Assembly: GCA_021771675.1 (NCBI GenBank)
Contig: JAETOP010000124.1
Coordinates: forward strand, 1-10,319
Length of the DNA: 10,319 bases
Direction: 5' to 3'
DNA from: Oscillospiraceae bacterium
GTDB taxonomy: Bacteria; Bacillota_A; Clostridia; Oscillospirales; Oscillospiraceae
The notes under the pieces are model-generated. The model ran no database searches. It was not told the DNA's origin and worked only from the letters and a program-made list of their open reading frames with translations. The translations under genes and the position numbers were made by a program. Shown here in pieces: positions 6,619 through 10,319 of the stretch. Every line of letters starts with the position of its first letter. Within the stretch, counting starts at the first letter, position 1.

Positions 6619-7172
6619 GCGTACCCCTCCTGCTTCAGGCGCTTTTGCAGCTTCCCCCGGATTCGGTGCAGCATCATGCTGACCTTATTTTCCGTGAATC
6701 CAAACCGTGCCGCAATGTCCGCAACGGAATCCAGATACCAGTAGCGGCACACAAACACATCCTGCTCTATATCCCGCAATCCGGAGACAAATTTCCGAAC
6801 AATGCCCTCAAGCTCCTTCTGCTCAAGCCGGGCCTCAGGCCCTTCCTGATCCGCCGCACACTCTCGAAGCTCCTCCAGCGCAAGCTGCATCTCTCCGCCG
6901 CCCCGTTTGAGCGCACCATTTTTCCTCCACCTGTCTATTGAGATATGGCGGACAATCTTACCCAGAAAAGGGGCCAGAGGATTTGGTTTCCTTGGTGGAA
7001 TGGAATTCCATGCGGAAAGGTATGTATCGCTAACGCTTTCCTCAGAATCCTCACGATTGGAAAGAATATGGTAGGCAATGCTGTAGCAGTAACCACCATA
7101 TTTCTGATCCGTTTCTCTAATGGCCTGCTCATCGCGGTCAAAAAACAGTTCTATAATGCGAGAATCCTCCAT
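6603..7172 (-). CDS. ECF-type RNA polymerase sigma factor
   Basis: A 189-residue group IV sigma factor. Region 2 runs about 10-85 (AIRETDQKYGGYCYSIAYHIL, then EDSEESVSDTYLSAWNSIP, then FLGKIVRHISIDRWRK, the -10-recognition helix end). A charged linker with EELRE follows. Region 4 (about 125-180) holds GLRDIEQDVFVCRYWYLDSV and the HTH ADIAARFGFTENKVSMMLHRIR. The start at 7172 has GGAGGAAGGAG upstream; the frame is open to 7241, but the extra 23 residues are not family-like. It directs RNA polymerase to promoters of a stress or envelope regulon, with activity most likely controlled by the overlapping DUF4179 protein. It is transcribed from the symmetric divergent promoter region at 7250-7328. 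Confidence 0.9.
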   Translation of the reverse strand: MEDSRIIELFFDRDEQAIRETDQKYGGYCYSIAYHILSNREDSEESVSDTYLSAWNSIPPRKPNPLAPFLGKIVRHISIDRWRKNGALKRGGGEMQLALEELRECAADQEGPEARLEQKELEGIVRKFVSGLRDIEQDVFVCRYWYLDSVADIAARFGFTENKVSMMLHRIRGKLQKRLKQEGYAWKVK

Positions 7173-7249
7173 GTTGCTTCTCCTTCCTCCAAAAATAGCT
7201 TCTTCACCTTTATATACGGAATCGGATTGGTTTTCTTTCATATTTTTTA

Positions 7250-7328
7250 CATGCTATCACATAACGGGATAACATTCAAGAACCGCACGGCAATGTTCTT
7301 GAATTTCATCCTGTCCCGTGATAATATG
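7250..7328. promoter_or_regulatory. Near-symmetric divergent promoter/operator region
   Basis: A central perfect dyad ATTCAAGAAC (7274-7283) / GTTCTTGAAT (7295-7304) has an 11-nt spacer. Reading outwards from it, the two sides stay alike: about 26 of the first 34 positions match. Rightwards there is TTGAAT (7299-7304), a 17-bp spacer and TAATAT (7322-7327), driving the PHP gene. Leftwards (minus strand) there is TTGAAT (7279-7274), a 17-bp spacer and TAGCAT (7256-7251), driving the sigma operon. Both spacers contain TCCYGT-like and GTGATA blocks. One bound regulator, or RNA polymerase with one sigma, could govern both directions. Confidence 0.6.
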
Positions 7329-7370
7329 GAAGCGACAAAGGCTTCAAATCAGGATTTCAGGAGGAGAAAA

Positions 7371-8153
7371 ATGATTGATGGACATATTCATATTGAGCGC
7401 GGGGATTACTCGTTAGAATGGATTGAACAGTTCGTAAACAGGGCAGTTGCAATGAATCTTGATGAAATTCGATTGCTTGAACACTGTTATATATTTGAAG
7501 AGTTTATGTCTATGTATGATTCAGTATGTGCATACAGTAAATATGTGGATGATTGGTTCCGTAGAAGTGCAGGAAAGCATAAGATGTCGGAATACTGTGA
7601 ACTTATTAAGAAAGTAAGAAATCAAAAATATCCTGTTGAGATAAAATTTGGACTTGAAATCTGTTACTTCAAAGAGTATGAGGCATTTATTGAAGACATG
7701 ACGAAAGACAAAGGGTTTGATTTTTTATTAGGTAGTATTCACTTTGTTGATAGATTTGCCTTTGATCATAAGCCTGAACACTGGATTGGAATTAATGTGG
7801 ATACCATCTATCGCAGGTATTTTGAAGACTCTGTTTCACTGGCAAAAAGTAAACTGTTTGATGGTATTGGTCATCCAGATGCAATAAAGCTATTTGGTCA
7901 CAGGCCGTCCTTTTCACTCTTGGATTACTACGAAAGTTTGGCAGAAGCGCTTTCAAGCAGCAATATGTATGCCGATCAGAACAGCGGCGTGGCTCGAAGA
8001 TGTCCGCAGACTTCTTCTTTGGGAATGGAGAACGCATTGCTCCATGTGTTGAAAGAGAAACATGTAAAGATAATTACATCATCCGATGCCCATTGTCCTG
8101 AAGATGTGGGCGATAAAATTCGAGAACTGGAAATTTGCGTTGCAAATGCTTAG
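7371..8153 (+). CDS. PHP-domain phosphoesterase, histidinol-phosphatase-like
   Basis: 260 residues, a metal-dependent phosphoesterase of the PHP superfamily (HisJ/HisK-like). Predicted metal ligands are laid out in family order: D-G-H-I-H (3-7), LLEH (35-38), GLE (94-96), GSIH (121-124), DGIGHPD (164-170) and SSDAH (237-241). AGGAGG at 7359-7364 sits 6 bases before the ATG. The frame is open upstream to 6945, but that part lies antisense to the sigma gene. The gene is clearly richer in A/T than the flanking genes and stands alone, with no histidine-biosynthesis neighbours. A role in the histidine pathway is therefore not supported by context; a general sugar- or nucleotide-phosphate phosphatase is equally possible. 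Probably acquired separately. Confidence 0.82.
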   Translation: MIDGHIHIERGDYSLEWIEQFVNRAVAMNLDEIRLLEHCYIFEEFMSMYDSVCAYSKYVDDWFRRSAGKHKMSEYCELIKKVRNQKYPVEIKFGLEICYFKEYEAFIEDMTKDKGFDFLLGSIHFVDRFAFDHKPEHWIGINVDTIYRRYFEDSVSLAKSKLFDGIGHPDAIKLFGHRPSFSLLDYYESLAEALSSSNMYADQNSGVARRCPQTSSLGMENALLHVLKEKHVKIITSSDAHCPEDVGDKIRELEICVANA

Positions 8154-8269
8154 GAAATGAAGAATTGCACTCGCTGCCACTGAAGGCACAAGCTCTGTAC
8201 GTGGCAGAGGTATTTCAAAAGATTGCCGATCAAAAAAATATAAAGCTGAAACTAATCAAGAAAACATAG
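8141..8269 (+). pseudogene. C-terminal fragment of an unidentified protein
   Basis: In the frame +1 to the end of the PHP gene, an open stretch ends at TAG 8267-8269 and reads like a genuine protein tail (EELHSLPLKAQALYVAEVF, then QKIADQKNIKLKLIKKT). No ATG or GTG with a ribosome site begins it, and it enters the PHP gene's last codons. It is best read as the remaining 3' end of a gene whose front was lost when the PHP gene was joined here, or as noise. I do not recognise the parent protein. Confidence 0.35.
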
Positions 8270-8301
8270 GCGCTTTCAGTTTAACAAAATCATTCCAAAG
8301 G

Positions 8302-8480
8302 CAACAAAATGCCCCGCCATTAGCGGGGTGTTCGTAAGACAGTAAAATAAGCAACAGGCGTGACGAAAGTGGCCGCGCCTGTTTTATGCAAGAATAGCCG
8401 CATAGCGACGTAAGGGGTGCAGCCCCTTGTTCGGAACGCAGAGACGCAAAACAGCCCGGGCATTCAGGTGTCCGGGCTGT
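8302..8480. other. Structured non-coding stretch with four hairpins
   Basis: Hairpins in series: CCCCGC/GCGGGG (8312-8317, 8323-8328; followed on the minus strand by a T-rich stretch, so it may terminate leftward transcripts); AACAGGCG/CGCCTGTT (8353-8360, 8376-8383; followed by TTAT, plus-strand terminator-like); AAGGGG/CCCCTT (8412-8417, 8423-8428); and ACAGCCCGG/CCGGGCTGT (8451-8459, 8472-8480). No ORF with a ribosome site fits. From 8481 to 8760 I see only the GGGGTACCCC palindrome near 8506 and no supported gene. Confidence 0.5.
8353..8386 (+). terminator. Probable intrinsic terminator after the PHP gene
   Basis: An 8-bp perfect stem, AACAGGCG / CGCCTGTT, with a 15-nt loop and a short T run directly after. 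It is the first plus-strand terminator-like structure downstream of the PHP gene. Confidence 0.45.
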
Positions 8481-8767
8481 CGGTCTCGCAGAGCACACAT
8501 TCGGGGGGTACCCCGTATAGAAGTGCGCCCTTACATCTGTTCGGCAAAGCTGTTATTACCCTCCATAGGGCATTAACAAAATCCTCCAAAACCGTTGCAA
8601 ATCAATGTTTTTTCGCAGTCTACTCATCTTATCCCATGATACGATTTCACTCGTGTTTACCTTGCCTACGGCACCCCATAAGGGCAAAAACAAGGGAAGG
8701 AAAAATTGATAAAACGATATAACAGAGTGTGGCAATCGGGAACTTGTGACATATGTGAGAATGTTGG

Positions 8768-8796
8768 TTGACACCTGGAAAGAATGGTGGTAGAAT
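8768..8796 (+). promoter_or_regulatory. Consensus sigma-A promoter of the leader-MFS transcript
   Basis: TTGACA (8768-8773), exactly 17 bp, TAGAAT (8791-8796). Transcription would begin near 8803, giving a leader of about 180 nt before the MFS start. It is the best promoter in the right half of the window and is unregulated by any visible dyad, which points to control after transcription starts. Confidence 0.8.
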
Positions 8797-8824
8797 TAAG
8801 AAAAACCAGAAAGGAGAGCGCACC

Positions 8825-8908
8825 ATGGGCTGGAAAAACCAGGTAATTTATCAGTTGAAAGGCTATGTTCAGGCACCCTACGGGGGAGGTGCGCCCTTTT
8901 TTGGGTAA
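8825..8908 (+). CDS. 27-residue leader peptide of the MFS attenuator
   Basis: A small ORF with a strong ribosome site (AAAGGAG, 8810-8816, 8 nt before ATG), encoding MGWKNQVIYQLKGYVQ then APYGGGAPFFG and stopping at 8906-8908. It lies between the consensus promoter and the transporter gene. Its codons 17-18 and 20-23 contain two of the pairing segments that control the downstream hairpins. It is therefore read as a regulatory leader whose translation, rather than product, matters, as in erm-type or tet-type leaders. I do not recognise the peptide. Which codon a drug-bound ribosome would stall at cannot be told; a pause around codons 10-15 would cover segment 1. Confidence 0.75.
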   Translation: MGWKNQVIYQLKGYVQAPYGGGAPFFG

Positions 8909-8980
8909 AACTAATTATCATATATACTGAAAGACACCTCCCTTTTTCTAAATCATCACGATTTGAAAGGGAGTATTTTT
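8873..8980 (+). promoter_or_regulatory. Translational attenuator with sequestered Shine-Dalgarno
   Basis: There are four pairing segments: 1, GCACC 8873-8877; 2, GGGAGGTGC 8884-8892; 3, CACCTCCCTTT 8935-8945; 4, AAAGGGAG 8966-8973, which is the ribosome site of the MFS gene. Segments 1 and 2 pair over 5 bp. Segments 3 and 4 pair over 8 bp, extended by AAATC/GATTT (8950-8954, 8960-8964). Alternatively, 2 and 3 pair over 8 Watson-Crick bp plus G-U pairs and leave segment 4 free. In the resting state 1:2 and 3:4 hide the SD. A ribosome stalled on the leader over segment 1 would favour 2:3 and open the SD. The T6 run at 8897-8902 and the TATTTTT after segment 4 leave room for transcriptional termination as well. 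Confidence 0.72.
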
Positions 8981-10066
8981 ATGTTCAATATCAAAAAACA
9001 AATACGCAATTTTTATATCATCAGCACCTTAAGCAGCTTCCAGATTGCCGGGGCTTCTTGGGTGGCACTGCTGGCAGCTCGTGGTTTTTCCTTGGCAGAG
9101 ATTGGCATTGCTGAGGGCGTGTTTCACATGGCAAGTCTGCTGTTCGAAATCCCTTCTGGGGTGATCTCAGATGTATTCGGACGAAAAAAGTGCATGATAT
9201 TGAGTCAATTTATGTTTATTATCTCGGCACTTCTAATGATCCTTTCTAAAGGTTTGCTAGGGATATGTGTCAGTTTGGTTGCCAGTGCCTTTGGTTATAA
9301 TTTTGCCTCTGGCACACGAGAAGCCTTAGCATACGACAGCCTGAAGGTTGCAGGGCAGGAAGAAAAGTATCTGGCCTATTCCTCCATGGAGTACAGTATC
9401 TACCGGATCGGTTCCGCCTGCGCTACTTTGTGTGCAGGACTTGCTCTATATTTGGGCTATCGCCGTGCCAACCTAATAGATATGGTCATGGGAAGCCTTT
9501 GTTTGCTATTTTGTCTCCGCTTAAAAGAAGTCGAAGCAGAGCAGCGTCAATTTGATGGAACATTGGGGAAGCGGTTGCTGCGGTGTTTCCGAGAGAGCTT
9601 TTATTTCTTAACTCACAATGGCAAGAGTCTTACACTGATGTTGTTCAACGCCTTTTGCGGCAGCATCCCAGTTCTAACGGCCTTTTTCCTCCAAGCGAGG
9701 TTAACGGAAAACGGTCTGAGTACTGCCTGGTTAGGGCCTGGTTTATTTGCCATCACCTTAGGCGGTGCAGTAGGAGCGAAAGCAGTTACAATGGTAGCCA
9801 GATGGGATTATCGGAAAGTGGCGGTTATGTGTGTGCTCGGTATTGCATGCGGACTGGCACTGAGTCTACATATAAAGCCCCTGGTGATGATCATTGGTGG
9901 CTTTATTGGCAATCTCTTCGACGACATGCTGCAGGTGCGAACCGATGCGCTGCTAAATGAACGATTTCCCTCTGCTCAGCGGGCCACACTGCTATCGACA
10001 TCCTCACTGACTTTTTCACTGATAATGATTCTAATGTCCCCGCTGATGGGATGGCTGCTATCCTAA
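8981..10066 (+). CDS. Major facilitator superfamily transporter (putative drug efflux), C-terminally short
   Basis: A 361-residue multi-spanning membrane transporter, most likely a proton-driven exporter. The MFS motif A loop is present between helices 2 and 3 (SGVISDVFGRKK, 59-70), and SGTREALAYDSL (110-121) follows helix 4, typical of Firmicutes efflux-type MFS. I count eleven helices: about 11-33, 40-62, 72-90, 92-110, 138-160, 163-180, 217-237, 250-270, 279-296, 299-319 and 336-360. The usual twelfth helix is missing: the protein stops right after helix 11. The start is the ATG at 8981, with AAAGGGAG 7 nt upstream; an in-frame TTG at 8963 would lie inside the hairpin. The leader attenuator suggests induction by a ribosome-targeting antibiotic, hence an efflux role. 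Base composition differs from the GC-rich left half. Confidence 0.85.
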   Translation: MFNIKKQIRNFYIISTLSSFQIAGASWVALLAARGFSLAEIGIAEGVFHMASLLFEIPSGVISDVFGRKKCMILSQFMFIISALLMILSKGLLGICVSLVASAFGYNFASGTREALAYDSLKVAGQEEKYLAYSSMEYSIYRIGSACATLCAGLALYLGYRRANLIDMVMGSLCLLFCLRLKEVEAEQRQFDGTLGKRLLRCFRESFYFLTHNGKSLTLMLFNAFCGSIPVLTAFFLQARLTENGLSTAWLGPGLFAITLGGAVGAKAVTMVARWDYRKVAVMCVLGIACGLALSLHIKPLVMIIGGFIGNLFDDMLQVRTDALLNERFPSAQRATLLSTSSLTFSLIMILMSPLMGWLLS

Positions 10067-10093
10067 TGAACTGATATACATCTTAATCAACAC

Positions 10094-10132
10094 ACAGCCG
10101 GAGGCATACGCCTCCGGCTGTCACTACTTTTT
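10094..10132 (+). terminator. Strong intrinsic terminator of the MFS gene
   Basis: A perfect 12-bp stem, ACAGCCGGAGGC / GCCTCCGGCTGT, with a 4-nt ATAC loop, then a T-rich stretch including five consecutive T. It lies 27 nt after the MFS stop. Confidence 0.88.
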
Positions 10133-10212
10133 GTATTTTATTTCAGGAGATTACTTACCAAAAAGTCTGTAAGCTGCTGATTCCTTTGGGGTATTATTTT
10201 AATTTAGCTAAA

Positions 10213-10252
10213 ACTGTCTTATGAACAACGCCCCTTTGGCGGGACTTTTCGG
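10213..10252 (+). repeat. Inverted partner of the 8302-8343 sequence, with GC hairpin
   Basis: ACTGTCTTATGAACA (10213-10227) matches, with one difference, the reverse complement of 8329-8343. In both places it runs into a GC-rich hairpin followed by T-rich sequence (here CGCC-N5-GGCG, then ACTTTTC). The pair therefore brackets the leader-MFS locus in inverted orientation. This may be a recurring terminator module or the two ends of an inserted segment. No gene is visible from 10133 to the window end. Confidence 0.45.
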
Positions 10253-10301
10253 GTTATATTGGCATTACCTATAGAAACCTATTCACTATTCACTCGTCAC
10301 T

Positions 10302-10319
10302 AAAAAAAGCCCCGCCTGC
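10302..10319 (-). terminator. Half of a terminator running off the window
   Basis: Seven A residues followed by GCCCCGCCTGC at the very end. Read on the minus strand this is the closing arm and T-tract of an intrinsic terminator for a leftward gene outside the window. The opening arm is not visible. Confidence 0.35.

Noticed and set aside
7173..7241. Longer start for the ECF sigma factor
   Set aside because: The additional residues are not sigma-like and the ATG at 7172 has a strong GGAGGAAGGAG site.
6945..7370. N-terminal extension of the PHP protein
   Set aside because: Antisense to the sigma gene and through the divergent promoter; the PHP metal-binding motif starts right after the ATG at 7371.
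8556..8774. A 72-codon minus-strand frame
   Set aside because: No ribosome site or family resemblance; it overlaps the consensus promoter of the leader transcript on the other strand.
8963..8980. TTG start for the MFS gene
   Set aside because: The TTG is inside the SD-sequestering hairpin and overlaps the ribosome site used by the ATG at 8981.

Overview
The window looks like a chromosomal accessory region of a fairly GC-rich, low-GC-phylum Clostridia member, probably a gut Oscillospiraceae/Ruminococcaceae-type bacterium. The basis is strong AGGAGG-type ribosome sites, a PadR/HAAS(DUF1700)/DUF4097 operon, an ECF sigma/DUF4179 pair, and long palindromic intergenic repeats. The lineage is an inference from gene content, not from a marker gene.

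Layout. (1) From 1 to about 2365, a two-gene cassette (TetR regulator and pyridoxal/pyridoxamine-kinase-like enzyme, overlapping by 1 nt) is bracketed by two oppositely oriented copies of a long, internally palindromic, non-coding repeat. (2) From 2413 to 4330 on the minus strand lies a padR - HAAS-domain membrane protein - DUF4097 operon, with a consensus promoter whose spacer carries a PadR-like operator. (3) From 4400 to 5354 there is a GNAT acetyltransferase and a small hydrophobic protein with its own promoter. (4) From 5449 to 7172 on the minus strand lies an ECF sigma factor followed by its DUF4179 membrane-anchored putative anti-sigma factor. (5) A nearly symmetric divergent promoter region (7250-7328) separates the sigma operon from an AT-richer PHP-family phosphatase gene (7371-8153). 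(6) A structured intergenic stretch (8154-8760) holds a gene fragment and several hairpins. (7) An MFS efflux-type transporter gene (8981-10066) is preceded by a consensus promoter, a 27-codon leader peptide and mutually exclusive RNA hairpins, one of which buries the transporter's Shine-Dalgarno sequence. A strong terminator follows it.

How parts work together. Three units look self-regulated: TetR with its kinase, PadR with its envelope-stress-like membrane operon, and ECF sigma with DUF4179. The most interesting element is the leader of the MFS gene. It has the architecture of a drug-inducible translational attenuator (four pairing segments, leader ORF, sequestered SD), so the transporter is probably made only when ribosomes stall in the leader. 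The leader peptide sequence is not one I recognise. A second notable structure is the roughly 79-bp imperfect palindrome between the sigma and PHP genes, which gives both divergent promoters almost the same sequence.
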